64,000 nucleotides of DNA from Mycolicibacterium brumae (GTDB lineage Bacteria > Actinomycetota > Actinomycetes > Mycobacteriales > Mycobacteriaceae), in assembly GCF_025215495.1 (NCBI RefSeq), contig NZ_CP104302.1, positions 2,170,001-2,234,000 on the forward strand, read 5' to 3'. The notes under the pieces were generated by a model, which worked only from the letters and a program-made list of their open reading frames with translations, did not search any database and was not told the origin of the DNA. Position 1 is the first letter of the stretch. Each line of letters starts with the position of its first letter. Below are positions 52,803-62,902 of the stretch, one piece after another. Both the position numbers and the translations under genes were made by a program.

Positions 52803-53387
52803 ATGACCCGACGACGCGGCGCCGAACTCGAGGCCGCCATCGCCGACGCCGCATTGGCGGTGCTGGTACAGCGCGGCGCGGCCGGGGTGACCATGGAGGC
52901 CGTCGCCGCCGCGGCCGGCACCAGCAAGGCCGTGCTGTACCGACGCTGGCCGGACAGCGCCGCGCTGCTACGTGCCGCACTGCTGGGCGTCGCGCAGGCC
53001 GCCATCCCCACCGCCGACACCGGCAGCTACCGCGGCGACATGCTCGCCGTGCTCGACGGCTGGGTGAACGTCTTCACCGGTCCGCGCGCCGCGCTGATGC
53101 GCGCTGCCGTCGGCGCCATGGCCCAGGACCCCGAACTCGCCGAGACCTTCCGGTCCGGGGTGATCGACTGGCGCAAACACGAGATGGACGAACTGCTGCG
53201 CCGGGGCATGGCACGCGGAGATGTGCGCGCCGACGTGCCCGTCGAACTGGCCCGCGAACTCGGCCAGAGCGTGCTGTGGCACCGGCTGCTGATCACCGGC
53301 GACCCGATTTCCCGGGAACTGGCCTTGCGCCTGGTCGACGACGTGCTGGTCCCGTTCGTCTCCCCGCCTACTACGGCCGGTAGTTAG
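52803..53387 (+). CDS. TetR-family regulator
   Basis: 194 residues. N-terminal HTH (AALAVLVQRGAAGVTMEAVA, TSKAVLYRRWPDS) and a C-terminal TetR_C-like region (WRKHEMDELLRRGMARGDVR). ATG 52803 is preferred, with GGGGG 5 nt upstream; GTG 52797 is possible. Likely represses itself and the adjacent hydrolase gene. Confidence 0.85.
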   Translation: MTRRRGAELEAAIADAALAVLVQRGAAGVTMEAVAAAAGTSKAVLYRRWPDSAALLRAALLGVAQAAIPTADTGSYRGDMLAVLDGWVNVFTGPRAALMRAAVGAMAQDPELAETFRSGVIDWRKHEMDELLRRGMARGDVRADVPVELARELGQSVLWHRLLITGDPISRELALRLVDDVLVPFVSPPTTAGS

Positions 53388-53405
53388 CCCGCCTCGGCGC
53401 TGAAC

Positions 53406-53417
53406 TACCATCACGGG
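53406..53417 (+). promoter_or_regulatory. -10 element for leaderless ctaA
   Basis: TACCAT at 53406-53411 lies 6 nt before GTG 53418. Confidence 0.45.
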
Positions 53418-54410
53418 GTGGGCATCGGACGGACATTTCTGCGACTGGTGGACCTGCTGCCGCTGCCCAGCCTGCGCACCCAGAAGATCATCGCCGCGCT
53501 CGTGGTGCTGTCGCAGTGCCTGATCTCGGTCACCGGCGTCGTCGTCCGGGTCACCGCATCCGGGCTGGGCTGCCCCACCTGGCCGCAGTGCTTCCCGGGC
53601 AGCTTCACTCCCATCCCGCACCCCGAGGTGGCCGGCATCCACCAGGCCGTCGAGTTCGGCAACCGGATGATCACCTTCGCGGTGGTGCTCACCGCGGCGG
53701 CCGCGGTGCTGGCGCTGACCAGGGCCCGTCGTCGCCGCGAGGTGCTGGTCTACGCGTGGCTGATGCCGGCGTCCACCGTGCTGCAGGCCGTGATCGGCGG
53801 CATCACCGTGCTGACCGGCCTGCTGTGGTGGACCGTCGCCATCCACCTGCTGGTGTCGATGACGATGATCTGGCTGGCCACTCTCCTGTATGTGAAGGTC
53901 GGCGAGCCCGACGACGGCCTGCCCGCCCGCCAGTACCCGCGCGCGCTGCGCGGGCTGTCCGCGCTGACCGGCGTGGTGCTGGCGCTGGTGCTGGTCACCG
54001 GCACGCTGGTCACCGCCGCCGGCCCGCACGCCGGGGACAAGAGCCTGGAGCGCCCGGTGGAGCGGCTGAACGTCGAGATCACCACGCTGGTCGGCATGCA
54101 CAGCGCGCTGCTGGTGGCCTACCTGTCGCTGCTGGTCGGGCTCGGATTCGGGCTGCTGGCCGTGAAGGCCCCTTCGGCGGTTCGGCTGCGGCTGCTGGTG
54201 CTGGTCGGGCTGGTGGCGACGCAGGGCGTCGTCGGCGCCGTGCAGTTCAACCTGGGTGTGCCGGAGGCGCTGGTCGCCCTGCACGTCGCGTTGGCCACCG
54301 CGTGCACCGCGGGCACCGCCGCGGTTTGGGGCGTCGGGGTCACCCGGCGGGTTCCTGTGCCGGTGGGGGCCGACGTCCAGGCCGCGCGGACCGAGGCCGC
54401 CCCGGCCTGA
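53418..54410 (+). CDS. ctaA: Haem A synthase (CtaA/Cox15)
   Basis: 330 residues with eight hydrophobic helices. The four haem-ligand His are in IHQAVEFGNR, IHLLVSMT, MHSALLVAY and LHVALATA. The paired Cys of extracytoplasmic loop 1 lie in GLGCPTWPQCFPGS. Oxidises haem O to haem A for cytochrome aa3. Complements ctaB 2.5 kb away. Confidence 0.94.
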   Translation: MGIGRTFLRLVDLLPLPSLRTQKIIAALVVLSQCLISVTGVVVRVTASGLGCPTWPQCFPGSFTPIPHPEVAGIHQAVEFGNRMITFAVVLTAAAAVLALTRARRRREVLVYAWLMPASTVLQAVIGGITVLTGLLWWTVAIHLLVSMTMIWLATLLYVKVGEPDDGLPARQYPRALRGLSALTGVVLALVLVTGTLVTAAGPHAGDKSLERPVERLNVEITTLVGMHSALLVAYLSLLVGLGFGLLAVKAPSAVRLRLLVLVGLVATQGVVGAVQFNLGVPEALVALHVALATACTAGTAAVWGVGVTRRVPVPVGADVQAARTEAAPA

Positions 54411-54429
54411 GGCCCTACTGTCTGGGCGG

Positions 54430-54735
54430 GACTATCGAGTGAGAACTGTGGGCGGCCAGTGAGAACTCCTGGCGGAGGCGTCATCGACTGAGAACTCTGG
54501 TCGGCTGGTGAGAAACGACGTCGCTTGGTGAGACGTGGCGGCGGCCATTTTCATCGACTGAGACATGACGTACACGTTGAGCGAGTAACCCCCACCCGTA
54601 CCTCTCAGTCGATGAAAAACCCGTCCCAGGTTTCTCACTGACGTACCTGAGTTCTCACCGGCCGCCTCCATGTCTCAGCCGAAAGGCAAGGCCGCCAACA
54701 ATTCTCACCAGTGTGCGTGGTTTCTCACTCGATGA
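54430..54735. repeat. Mirror-symmetric 12-word TGAGA/TCTCA array between convergent ctaA and ATP-grasp genes
   Basis: The ~365-bp gene gap contains TGAGA at 54440, 54460, 54489, 54509, 54529 and 54559. TCTCA follows at 54603, 54633, 54653, 54673, 54703 and 54723. Outward from the centre the steps are 30, 20, 20, 29, 20 on the left and 30, 20, 20, 30, 20 on the right. The innermost pair extends to TTTTCATCGACTGAGA and its complement. Between words the two halves are only loosely complementary. No coding signal. Confidence 0.85.
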
Positions 54736-54777
54736 CCGAGCACATAGCCTCGCAACAGCGAACCTGGGCGGTCGAGC

Positions 54778-55731
54778 CTATTTAGGCAGCACGTCGGTGG
54801 CCCGGTGCGTCATCGGGCCCAGGCCGAGGCGCTCCAACGCGTCCTCCACCGCGAGGGCGAACCCGCGCTGCTTGAGCTCGCGCACCTCGCGGCTCTGCTG
54901 TGTCCAGCCCAGGCTGGGTTCGACGAGCTCCAACTCCAGCAGCGTCGCGTCCGCCGCCCCACCGATCACGTCGACCCGGGCGTAGAGGAACGCCGCGGCG
55001 TCGGTCTCCAGGTGCGCAGCCGCGGCGGCCAGCGCCCGACGGCCGAACTCCCACATCCGCGGGTCCGGCTCGGCGCCCCGCAGGTTCTCCGCGGCGAACG
55101 TGCCGGACGGGTCCAGCTCGAAGGACTGTCCGGGCGGCGGCAGCATCGGGCCCTTGAGGAACGCGTGCGACGGCTCGCCGGCGATGAACACCATCGCGGT
55201 CTCCCCCGCCTCGATGCGCCGGTCATACGGCTGCACCATCACGGTCTGACCGTTGTCGTGCATCTCGTCGGCGTGCTCGCGGGCCGCGGTGTGACCCCGG
55301 AAGCGTTTCGCGCCAATCGATCCCGCGCCGACGGCCGGCTTGATCACCACTTCCCCGCCGGGCAGGTGCAGGGTCTGGTCCGGCTCGAAAAACTCGGTCT
55401 CCACCACCCGCACCCCGGACACCGCCAGATCGTGCAGGTAACGCTTGTCGGTGTTCCAGGCCACCACCTCCGGCGCGTTGAGCAACGCCTTCACCCGGCG
55501 GGTCCAGGACAGGAACTCATCGAGGCGCTCGGTGTAATCCCAGGTGGCGCGCAGGATCACCAGATCGGCGTCCAGGGTATGCGGGTCATCCCAGGGCAGC
55601 CAGTGCGCGTGTAGCCCGCGCTGGCGCAGCACCTCGACCAGGCCGTCGTCGTCACCGTCACTGGCGGGCAGCGCCTGGCAACCGGCCAACACAATCCGCG
55701 GATGGAAAACCTCAGGGCGCGCCAACTTCAC
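54778..55731 (-). CDS. ATP-grasp (RimK-like) protein of unknown substrate
   Basis: 317 residues. The pre-ATP-grasp part has DADLVILRATWDYTERLDEF. The ATP-binding core has EVVIKPAVGAGSIGAKRFRG and the metal-binding C-terminal LLELELVEPSLGW. Expected to ligate a carboxylate and an amine with ATP, as in glutathione- or peptide-like synthesis. Substrate unknown. GTG start 55731 has TAACAT exactly 7 nt upstream, so leaderless expression is likely. Divergent from qor. Confidence 0.82.
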   Translation of the reverse strand: MKLARPEVFHPRIVLAGCQALPASDGDDDGLVEVLRQRGLHAHWLPWDDPHTLDADLVILRATWDYTERLDEFLSWTRRVKALLNAPEVVAWNTDKRYLHDLAVSGVRVVETEFFEPDQTLHLPGGEVVIKPAVGAGSIGAKRFRGHTAAREHADEMHDNGQTVMVQPYDRRIEAGETAMVFIAGEPSHAFLKGPMLPPPGQSFELDPSGTFAAENLRGAEPDPRMWEFGRRALAAAAAHLETDAAAFLYARVDVIGGAADATLLELELVEPSLGWTQQSREVRELKQRGFALAVEDALERLGLGPMTHRATDVLPK

Positions 55732-55763
55732 CCCGGTGATGTTACTGAAGCATGATGGACGTC

Positions 55764-56738
55764 ATGCACGCGATTGAAGTCGCCCAGCACGGCGGCCCCG
55801 AAGTCCTGCAGTACGTCGAGCGTTCGGCGCCCGAGCCGGGCCCCGGCGAGGTGCTGATCAAGGCCGAAGCCATCGGGGTGAACTTCATCGACACCTACTT
55901 CCGCTCCGGGCTCTACCCGCGGGAGACCCCGTTCGTCGTGGGGTCCGAGGTGTGCGGCACGGTCGCCGCGGTCGGCGAGGACGTCGCCGCGCTCACTGTC
56001 GGCGACCGGGTGGTGACCGCCAACGCCGTCGGCGCTTACGCCGACTACTGTCTGGCCCCGGCCGATTTCGTCGCCTACGTGCCCGAGGGCGTGGCCGCCG
56101 ACGCGGTGGCCTCCGCGCTGCTCAAGGGTATGACCGCGCACTACCTGATCACGTCGGTGTACCCGGTGGGCCCGCAGGACACCGTGCTCGTGCACGCCGG
56201 CGCAGGCGGGGTCGGGCTGATCCTGACCCAGTGGGCGGTCAGCCTGGGCACCAAGGTCATCACCACCGCCTCCACCGCGTACAAGGCGGAACTGTCCCGG
56301 GAGGCCGGGGCGATCGCGGTGCTGGACTATCCCGACGATCCGGCCGAGTTCGCCGAGCGGATCCGGGAGCTGACCGGTGGGCGCGGGGTCAACGCGGTGT
56401 ACGACGGGGTCGGGAAGTCCACCTTCGACGCCAGCCTGGCCAGCCTCGCGGTGCGCGGCACGCTGGCGCTGTTCGGGGCCTCCTCAGGCCCGGTGCCGCC
56501 GGTGGACCCGCAGCGGCTGAACGTCGCCGGCTCGGTGTACCTGACCCGGCCGAGCCTCGGGCACTTCACCCGCACGCCCGACGAGTTCGCCTGGCGGGCC
56601 GGGGAACTGATGGACCAGATCGCCTCCGGCACGGTGAACATCACCCTCGGCGGGCACTACCCGCTGGCCGAGGCGCAGCGCGCGCACGAGGATCTGCAGG
56701 ACCGCAAGACGGTGGGCTCGATCGTTTTGATCCCGTAG
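55764..56738 (+). CDS. qor: Quinone oxidoreductase (MDR family, zeta-crystallin-like)
   Basis: About 325 residues. GroES-like N-terminal domain (GVNFIDTYFRSGLYP) and NADPH Rossmann motif GAGGVGLILTQWA. It lacks the zinc Cys pattern, so it is a quinone/enone reductase rather than an alcohol dehydrogenase. ATG 55764 gives the usual MHAIEV start; ATG 55752 and 55755 are in-frame alternatives. Equivalent to Rv1454c. Confidence 0.92.
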   Translation: MHAIEVAQHGGPEVLQYVERSAPEPGPGEVLIKAEAIGVNFIDTYFRSGLYPRETPFVVGSEVCGTVAAVGEDVAALTVGDRVVTANAVGAYADYCLAPADFVAYVPEGVAADAVASALLKGMTAHYLITSVYPVGPQDTVLVHAGAGGVGLILTQWAVSLGTKVITTASTAYKAELSREAGAIAVLDYPDDPAEFAERIRELTGGRGVNAVYDGVGKSTFDASLASLAVRGTLALFGASSGPVPPVDPQRLNVAGSVYLTRPSLGHFTRTPDEFAWRAGELMDQIASGTVNITLGGHYPLAEAQRAHEDLQDRKTVGSIVLIP

Positions 56739-56960
56739 GTCTGTGCGCAATCCCCGAGGTCTGTACGCAGCCGATCACTCGCGCAGAAATTGAGCCGCGA
56801 GCGATCGCCTACGTACGCGGCGCGGTGTACCAAACCGAGCGCTCGGTGGGTTGGGGGTTCGCGACCGCTCGGTCAGGTACAGACCCCGGCGTACACAGCC
56901 GAGCGCTCGTGATGGGCACCGCCCGCTAGCGCTGGGTTACGCGCGCTAGCGCTGGGTTAC
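56737..56960. repeat. Repeat cluster between convergent qor and ctaB
   Basis: AGGTCTGT at 56737 and 56757 (20 bp apart) is mirrored by ACAGACC at 56879-56885. GATCACTCG (56773) and CTCGTGATG (56907 region) are a looser inverted pair. At the ctaB end a 20-bp unit containing GCTAGCGCTGGGTTAC is repeated in tandem, starting 56925 and 56945. No gene is apparent in the 232-bp gap. Confidence 0.55.
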
Positions 56961-56970
56961 GCGCGCGAGT

Positions 56971-57915
56971 TCAGGAGGCGTACAGCGACAGCAGCGTCGG
57001 CAGGTCCAGCGCGGAGTCCACCGCCAGCGCGACGAACACCGCAGACAGGTAGTTGTTGGACTGCAGGAAGAGCTTCAGCGGCTTGACCGGCTCACCACGG
57101 CGCACCCCGGCCTGCAGCTTGTGCGCCAGCCAGAGGAACCACCCGCCGGCCAGCAGCGCCACCACGGTGTACAGCCAGCCGGTGGCCGGGACCAACGCCA
57201 GCGTCGCGATCACCGTCAGCCAGGTGTAGATGACGATCTGGCGGGTCACCTGCGCCTCGGTCGCCACCACCGGCAGCATCGGGACCCCGGCCGCGGCGTA
57301 GTCCTCCTTGTAGCGCATGGCCAGCGCCCAGGTGTGCGGCGGCGTCCAGAAGAAGATGATCAGGAACATCACGATGGCCGGCCACTGGATGGTCCCGGTC
57401 ACCGCCGACCAGCCGATCATCACCGGCATGCAGCCCGCGGCCCCGCCCCACACCACGTTCTGCGAGGTGCGGCGCTTGAGCAGCAGGGTGTAGACGAAGA
57501 CGTAGAAGGCGATGGTCGCCCCGGCCAGGTGCGCCGACAGCGCGTTGGCGAAGTGCCACAGCCAGAAGAACGACGCCACCGAGATCGCCAGGCCGAAGAT
57601 CAGCGCGTGGGTGCGGGGCACGCTGTCGCGGGCCAGCGGGCGACGCTCGGTGCGCTTCATCAGCTTGTCGATGTCGGAGTCGGCGACGCAGTTGAGCGTG
57701 TTCGCGCCCGCGGCGGCCAGCATGCCGCCGAACAGGGTGTTGAGGATCAGCAGCGGGTCGACGCTGCCGCGGTGCGCCAGCAGCATCGCCGGAATGGTGG
57801 TGACCAGCAGCAACTCGATGACACGAGGCTTGGTCAGAGCGATGTACGCCCACACTTTCGAGCGGATGCGCCCACCGGTCGCCGGCACGGCTTGATCGGC
57901 GTGAACTTTCACCAC
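56971..57915 (-). CDS. ctaB: Protohaem IX farnesyltransferase (haem O synthase)
   Basis: 314 residues, UbiA prenyltransferase family. The DxxxD-type motif is in [17 protein letters not shown] and the second motif in [14 protein letters not shown], with about nine hydrophobic helices. Uses farnesyl diphosphate to make haem O, the CtaA substrate. GTG 57915 is chosen because GAGGAG lies 8 nt upstream; a start at 57969 would add unconserved Arg-rich residues. Divergent from tkt. Confidence 0.93.
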   Translation of the reverse strand: MVKVHADQAVPATGGRIRSKVWAYIALTKPRVIELLLVTTIPAMLLAHRGSVDPLLILNTLFGGMLAAAGANTLNCVADSDIDKLMKRTERRPLARDSVPRTHALIFGLAISVASFFWLWHFANALSAHLAGATIAFYVFVYTLLLKRRTSQNVVWGGAAGCMPVMIGWSAVTGTIQWPAIVMFLIIFFWTPPHTWALAMRYKEDYAAAGVPMLPVVATEAQVTRQIVIYTWLTVIATLALVPATGWLYTVVALLAGGWFLWLAHKLQAGVRRGEPVKPLKLFLQSNNYLSAVFVALAVDSALDLPTLLSLYAS

Positions 57916-58113
57916 GGGGCTGACTCCTCGGCGCATAAGACGCGCAACAGCGCGTCTACTACAGAGCATGGTAGACCGCGGCGCCCAGCGCCCGAAACCC
58001 GCGTGAGGAAAATGCTTCGGGCGGCATGCGCGAGGGGCCCCCGGGCGATTAGGGTTTACCTCAGCGGCCTAGCGCGACGACGCGCTCCCGCCATGTCTAC
58101 AAGGAGATCGCCT

Positions 58114-60219
58114 GTGACCATTGCGGAGGAAATCGCCGCGCTCACCCAGCCCCACCACCCGGCCGATTGGACCGATGTGGACACCCGCGCGGTGGACACC
58201 GCCCGGGTCCTGGCCGCCGACGCCGTGCAGAAGGTGGGCAACGGCCACCCCGGCACCGCGATGAGCCTGGCCCCGCTGGCCTACACGCTGTATCAGCGCC
58301 AACTGCGCCACGACCCCACCGACCCGCACTGGATCGGCCGCGACCGGTTCGTGCTGTCCTGCGGGCACTCCAGCCTCACCCAGTACGTCCAGCTGTACCT
58401 GGGCGGGTTCGGCCTGGAGCTGGGTGACCTGGAAGCGCTGCGGACCTGGGACTCCAAGACACCCGGGCACCCGGAGTACCGGCACACCAAAGGCGTGGAG
58501 ATCACCACCGGCCCGCTCGGCCAGGGCCTGGCCTCGGCCGTCGGCATGGCGATGGCCAGCCGCTACGAACGCGGCCTGTTCGACCCCGACGCCGCGCCCG
58601 GGACCAGCCCGTTCGACCACTTCGTCTACGTGATCGCCTCCGACGGCGACATCGAAGAGGGCGTCACCAGTGAGGCCAGCTCGCTGGCCGGCGTCCAGCA
58701 GCTGGGCAACCTGATCGTGTTCTGGGACGACAACCGGATCTCCATCGAGGACGACACCGCGATCGCGCTGTCCGAAGACGTCTGCGGGCGCTACCACGCC
58801 TACGGCTGGCATGTGCAGCAGGTCGACGGCGGCGAGAACGTCGCCGGCATCGAGGAGGCCATCGCGGCCGCCAAGGCCGAGACCGGCCGGCCGTCGTTCA
58901 TCGCGCTGCGCACCGTCATCGGCTACCCGGCCCCGACGAAGATGAACACCGGTGGCATCCACGGCTCCGCCCTCGGCGGTGACGAGGTCGCTGCCACCAA
59001 GACCTTCCTCGGCTTCGATCCGGAGAAGTCCTTCGAGGTGACCGACGAGGTCATCTCCCACACCCGGTCGCTGGCAGACCGCGCGAAGACCGTGCGCGCG
59101 GACTGGCAGGAAGGCTTCGACGCCTGGGCGGCGCGGGAGCCCGAGCGCAAGGCGCTGCTGGACCGGCTGGAGGCCGGCGAGCTGCCCGAGGGCTGGACCG
59201 AGGCGCTGCCGAGCTGGGAGGTCGCAGACAAGGGCCCGGCCACCCGTGCCGCCTCCGGCGCGGTGCTCGGCGCCATCGGCCCGGTGCTGCCCGAACTGTG
59301 GGGTGGCTCGGCGGATCTGGCAGGCTCCAACAACACCACCATCAAGGGCGCGAAATCCTTTGGCCCGTCGACGATTTCGACGTCGACCTGGTCGGCGGAG
59401 CCGTACGGCCGGACGCTGCACTTCGGCATCCGCGAGCACGCGATGGCCTCGATCCTGTCCGGCATCGTGCTGCACGGCCCGACCCGCGCCTACGGCGGCA
59501 CCTTCCTGCAGTTCGCCGACTACATGCGCCCGGCGGTGCGGTTGGCCGCGCTGATGGACATCGACCCCATCTACGTGTGGACCCATGACTCCATCGGCCT
59601 CGGCGAGGACGGCCCGACGCATCAGCCGATCGAGCACCTCGCCGCGCTGCGCGCCATCCCGAACCTGTCCGTGGTCCGCCCGGCCGACGCCAACGAAACC
59701 GCGCACGCCTGGCGCGCGGTGCTCGAACGCGGCAGCGCGAGCGGCCCGGTCGGGCTGATCCTGACCCGGCAGAACGTGCCGGTGCTCGACGGCACCGACG
59801 CCGACGGGGTCGCCCGCGGCGGCTACGTGCTGGCCGGCGACGCCGAGGGCGCCGACGTGCTGCTGATCGGCACCGGCTCCGAGGTGCAGCTGGCCGTCGC
59901 GGCGCGCGAGCAACTCGCTGCCGAGGGCGTCAACGCCGCCGTCGTCTCACTGCCCTGCCTGGAGTGGTTCGACGCCCAGGACCAGGCGTACCGGGACGCG
60001 GTGCTGCCGCCGTCGGTCACCGCCCGGGTGTCGGTGGAAGCCGGCATCGCCATGCCGTGGCACCGCGTCGTCGGAGCGCACGGCGAGATCGTCTCCATCG
60101 AGCACTACGGGGCCTCCGCGAGCGACAAGGTCCTGTTCGAGAAGTTCGGCTTCACCCCCGAAGCCGTCGTCGCCGCCGCCAAGCGCAGCATCAGCAGCAC
60201 CGGAAAGGCATCCTCATGA
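58114..60219 (+). CDS. tkt: Transketolase
   Basis: 701 residues. TPP-binding region [19 protein letters not shown]-terminal [20 protein letters not shown] and catalytic GIREHAM and [16 protein letters not shown] segments. Transfers two-carbon units in the pentose phosphate pathway. GTG 58114 has AAGGAG 8 nt upstream and gives the same N-terminus as M. tuberculosis; ATG 58093 is in frame but places the SD inside the gene. First of tkt-tal-zwf-opcA-pgl. Confidence 0.97.
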   Translation: MTIAEEIAALTQPHHPADWTDVDTRAVDTARVLAADAVQKVGNGHPGTAMSLAPLAYTLYQRQLRHDPTDPHWIGRDRFVLSCGHSSLTQYVQLYLGGFGLELGDLEALRTWDSKTPGHPEYRHTKGVEITTGPLGQGLASAVGMAMASRYERGLFDPDAAPGTSPFDHFVYVIASDGDIEEGVTSEASSLAGVQQLGNLIVFWDDNRISIEDDTAIALSEDVCGRYHAYGWHVQQVDGGENVAGIEEAIAAAKAETGRPSFIALRTVIGYPAPTKMNTGGIHGSALGGDEVAATKTFLGFDPEKSFEVTDEVISHTRSLADRAKTVRADWQEGFDAWAAREPERKALLDRLEAGELPEGWTEALPSWEVADKGPATRAASGAVLGAIGPVLPELWGGSADLAGSNNTTIKGAKSFGPSTISTSTWSAEPYGRTLHFGIREHAMASILSGIVLHGPTRAYGGTFLQFADYMRPAVRLAALMDIDPIYVWTHDSIGLGEDGPTHQPIEHLAALRAIPNLSVVRPADANETAHAWRAVLERGSASGPVGLILTRQNVPVLDGTDADGVARGGYVLAGDAEGADVLLIGTGSEVQLAVAAREQLAAEGVNAAVVSLPCLEWFDAQDQAYRDAVLPPSVTARVSVEAGIAMPWHRVVGAHGEIVSIEHYGASASDKVLFEKFGFTPEAVVAAAKRSISSTGKASS

Positions 60220-61337
60220 CCCAGAACCCGAACCTGGCCGCACTGTCGGACGCCGGCGTGGCCGTCTGGCTCGACGACCTGTCCCGCGACCGGCTGCAGA
60301 CCGAAAACCTGCAGCAGCTCATCGACACCCGCAGCGTGGTCGGCGTGACCACCAACCCGTCGATCTTCCAGGCCGCGCTGACCAGCGGCACCGCCTACGA
60401 CGCGCAGGTCGCCGAGCTGGCCTCCCGGGGCGCCGACGTGGACGCCACCATCCGGACCGTCACCACCGACGACGTCCGCAATGCCTGCGACGTGCTGGCC
60501 AAGGCCTTCGAGGCCTCCGGTGGCGCCGACGGCCGGGTGTCCATCGAGGTGGACCCGCGGCTGGCCCACGACACCGAGAAGACCGTGCTGCAAGCCGTCG
60601 AGCTGTGGAAGATCGTCGACCGGCCCAACCTGCTGATCAAGATTCCCGCCACCCTGGCCGGGCTGCCCGCGATCACCGCCGTCATCGCCGAGGGCATCAG
60701 CGTGAACGTGACGCTGATCTTCTCCGTCGAGCGGCACCAGGCGGTGATGGACGCCTACCTGGCCGGGCTGGAGCAGGCCCGCGAGGCCGGCCACGACCTG
60801 CGCAAGATCTTCTCCGTCGCCTCCTTCTTCGTGTCCCGGGTGGACACCGAGATCGACGCCCGGCTGGAGAAAATCGGCACCGCCGAGGCGCTGGCCATGC
60901 GCGGGCTGGCCGGCGTCGCGAACGCCCGGCTCGCCTACGCCGCCTACCAGGACGTCTTCGAGACCGGCGCCCGGTTCGGCGCGCTGGCCGACGTCGGCGC
61001 CAATGTGCAGCGTCCGCTGTGGGCGTCCACCGGGGTGAAGAACCCGGACTACCCGGACACCCTGTACGTCACCGAACTCGTCGCCCCCGACACCGTCAAC
61101 ACCATGCCGGAGAAGACCCTGGAGGCCGTCGCCGACCACGGCGTCATCACCGGGGACACCATCACCGGCGCGCAGCGCCAGACCGTGGCCGGTGAGGTGT
61201 TCGACGGACTGGAGTCCGTCGGGATCGACCTGCGCGAGGTGTTCGACCTGTTGGAGACCGAGGGCGTCGACAAGTTCGAGAAGTCCTGGGAAGAGCTGAT
61301 CGCGGCGGTGCAGGGGCAACTGGACGCGGCGCGCTGA
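60216..61337 (+). CDS. tal: Transaldolase
   Basis: 373 residues. TNPSIF near residue 48 and the Schiff-base Lys in [11 protein letters not shown] mark the TalB-like family of actinobacteria. Start overlaps the tkt stop by 4 nt (ATGA). Transfers three-carbon units between sugar phosphates. Confidence 0.97.
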   Translation: MTQNPNLAALSDAGVAVWLDDLSRDRLQTENLQQLIDTRSVVGVTTNPSIFQAALTSGTAYDAQVAELASRGADVDATIRTVTTDDVRNACDVLAKAFEASGGADGRVSIEVDPRLAHDTEKTVLQAVELWKIVDRPNLLIKIPATLAGLPAITAVIAEGISVNVTLIFSVERHQAVMDAYLAGLEQAREAGHDLRKIFSVASFFVSRVDTEIDARLEKIGTAEALAMRGLAGVANARLAYAAYQDVFETGARFGALADVGANVQRPLWASTGVKNPDYPDTLYVTELVAPDTVNTMPEKTLEAVADHGVITGDTITGAQRQTVAGEVFDGLESVGIDLREVFDLLETEGVDKFEKSWEELIAAVQGQLDAAR

Positions 61338-61357
61338 GCACCGCGACGGACCGCCCT

Positions 61358-62902
61358 ATGACGAACCCGCTGCGCGATCCCCGGGACCAACGGCTGCCGA
61401 GGATCCCGGGGCCGTGCGCCCTGGTGATCTTCGGTGTCACCGGCGACCTGGCCCGCAAGAAGCTGATGCCGGCGATCTACGACCTGGCCAACCGCGGGCT
61501 GCTGCCGCCGGCGTTCGCGCTGGTCGGGTTCGCCCGCCGGGATTGGGCCGATCAGCACTTCTCCGAGGTGGTGCGCGACGCCGTCGCCGAACACGCCCGC
61601 ACCCCGTTCCGTCAGGAGGTGTGGGACCGGCTCGCCGAGGGCATCCGGTTCGTGCACGGCAGCTTCGACGACGACGACGCCTACGTCCGGTTGGCCGAGA
61701 AGCTGGCCGAGTTGGACGCCGAGCGCGGCACCGGCGGCAACCACGCGTTCTACCTGTCCATCCCGCCGGCCGCGTTCCCGCTGGTCTGCTCGAAACTGTC
61801 CGAATCCGGGCTGGCCGCCACCCACCCCGACGGCGACGGCGGCGAGACCTGGAGCCGGGTGGTGATCGAGAAGCCGTTCGGCCACGATCTGGCCTCCGGG
61901 CAGGCGCTCAACGCGGTGGTGAACTCGGTGTTCCCGGAGTCGTCGGTGTTCCGCATCGACCACTACCTGGGCAAAGAGACCGTGCAGAATCTGCTGGCGC
62001 TGCGGTTCGCGAACCAGATGTTCGAGCCGATCTGGAACGCCAACTACGTCGACCACGTGCAGATCACCATGGCCGAGGACATCGGCCTGGGCGGCCGGGC
62101 CGGCTACTACGACGGGATCGGCGCCGCCCGCGACGTCATCCAGAACCATCTGCTGCAGCTGCTGGCGCTGACCGCGATGGAGGAGCCGGTGAGCTTCGCC
62201 CCGCGCGCGCTGCAGGCCGAGAAGATCAAGATCTTCTCCGCCACCAGCCTGATCGAGCCGCTCAGCGAGAACACCGCCCGCGGCCAGTACGCCGGCGGTT
62301 GGCAGGGCAGCCAGCAGGTCGTCGGGCTGCTCGACGAGGACGGTTTCTCCCCCGCGTCCAAGACCGAGACGTTCGCCGCGATCGCGCTGGAGGTCAACAC
62401 CCGGCGCTGGGCCGGGGTGCCGTTCTATCTGCGCACCGGCAAGCGGCTGGGCCGACGTGTCACCGAGATCGCGCTGGTGTTCAAACGCGCGCCGCACGGC
62501 CCGTTCGACACCGCGATGGGCGCCGACATCGGCAAGAACGCCCTGGTGATCCGGGTGCAGCCGGACGAGGGCATGACGGTGCGGTTCGGCTCCAAGGTGC
62601 CCGGGCACCTGATGGAGGTCCGCGACGTGAACATGGACTTCTCCTACGGCGCGGCGTTCGCCGAGGAGTCCCCGGAGGCCTACGAGCGGCTCATCCTCGA
62701 CGTGCTGCTCGGTGAGCCGTCGCTGTTCCCGGTCAACGAGGAAGTCGAAATGTCCTGGCGCATCCTGGATCCCGCGCTGGACCATTGGGCCCGCGCCGAC
62801 GCAGGCGGTAGCGGCCCGGAGCCGTACGCGCCGGGCGGGTGGGGTCCCGAATCGGCGCATCAGATGCTGCGCCGGACCGGACGGGAGTGGCGTCGCCCAT
62901 GA
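61358..62902 (+). CDS. zwf: Glucose-6-phosphate dehydrogenase
   Basis: 514 residues. N-terminal Rossmann motif FGVTGDLARKKL and the substrate/catalytic motif RIDHYLGKETVQN. First step of the oxidative pentose phosphate branch, NADP+ or F420-independent type. It follows tal by 20 bp and overlaps opcA by 4 nt. Equivalent to zwf2. Confidence 0.97.
   Translation: MTNPLRDPRDQRLPRIPGPCALVIFGVTGDLARKKLMPAIYDLANRGLLPPAFALVGFARRDWADQHFSEVVRDAVAEHARTPFRQEVWDRLAEGIRFVHGSFDDDDAYVRLAEKLAELDAERGTGGNHAFYLSIPPAAFPLVCSKLSESGLAATHPDGDGGETWSRVVIEKPFGHDLASGQALNAVVNSVFPESSVFRIDHYLGKETVQNLLALRFANQMFEPIWNANYVDHVQITMAEDIGLGGRAGYYDGIGAARDVIQNHLLQLLALTAMEEPVSFAPRALQAEKIKIFSATSLIEPLSENTARGQYAGGWQGSQQVVGLLDEDGFSPASKTETFAAIALEVNTRRWAGVPFYLRTGKRLGRRVTEIALVFKRAPHGPFDTAMGADIGKNALVIRVQPDEGMTVRFGSKVPGHLMEVRDVNMDFSYGAAFAEESPEAYERLILDVLLGEPSLFPVNEEVEMSWRILDPALDHWARADAGGSGPEPYAPGGWGPESAHQMLRRTGREWRRP

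Noticed and set aside
54430..54735. CRISPR array
   Set aside because: The repeated word is only about 5-8 bp, changes orientation at the centre, and no cas genes are near.
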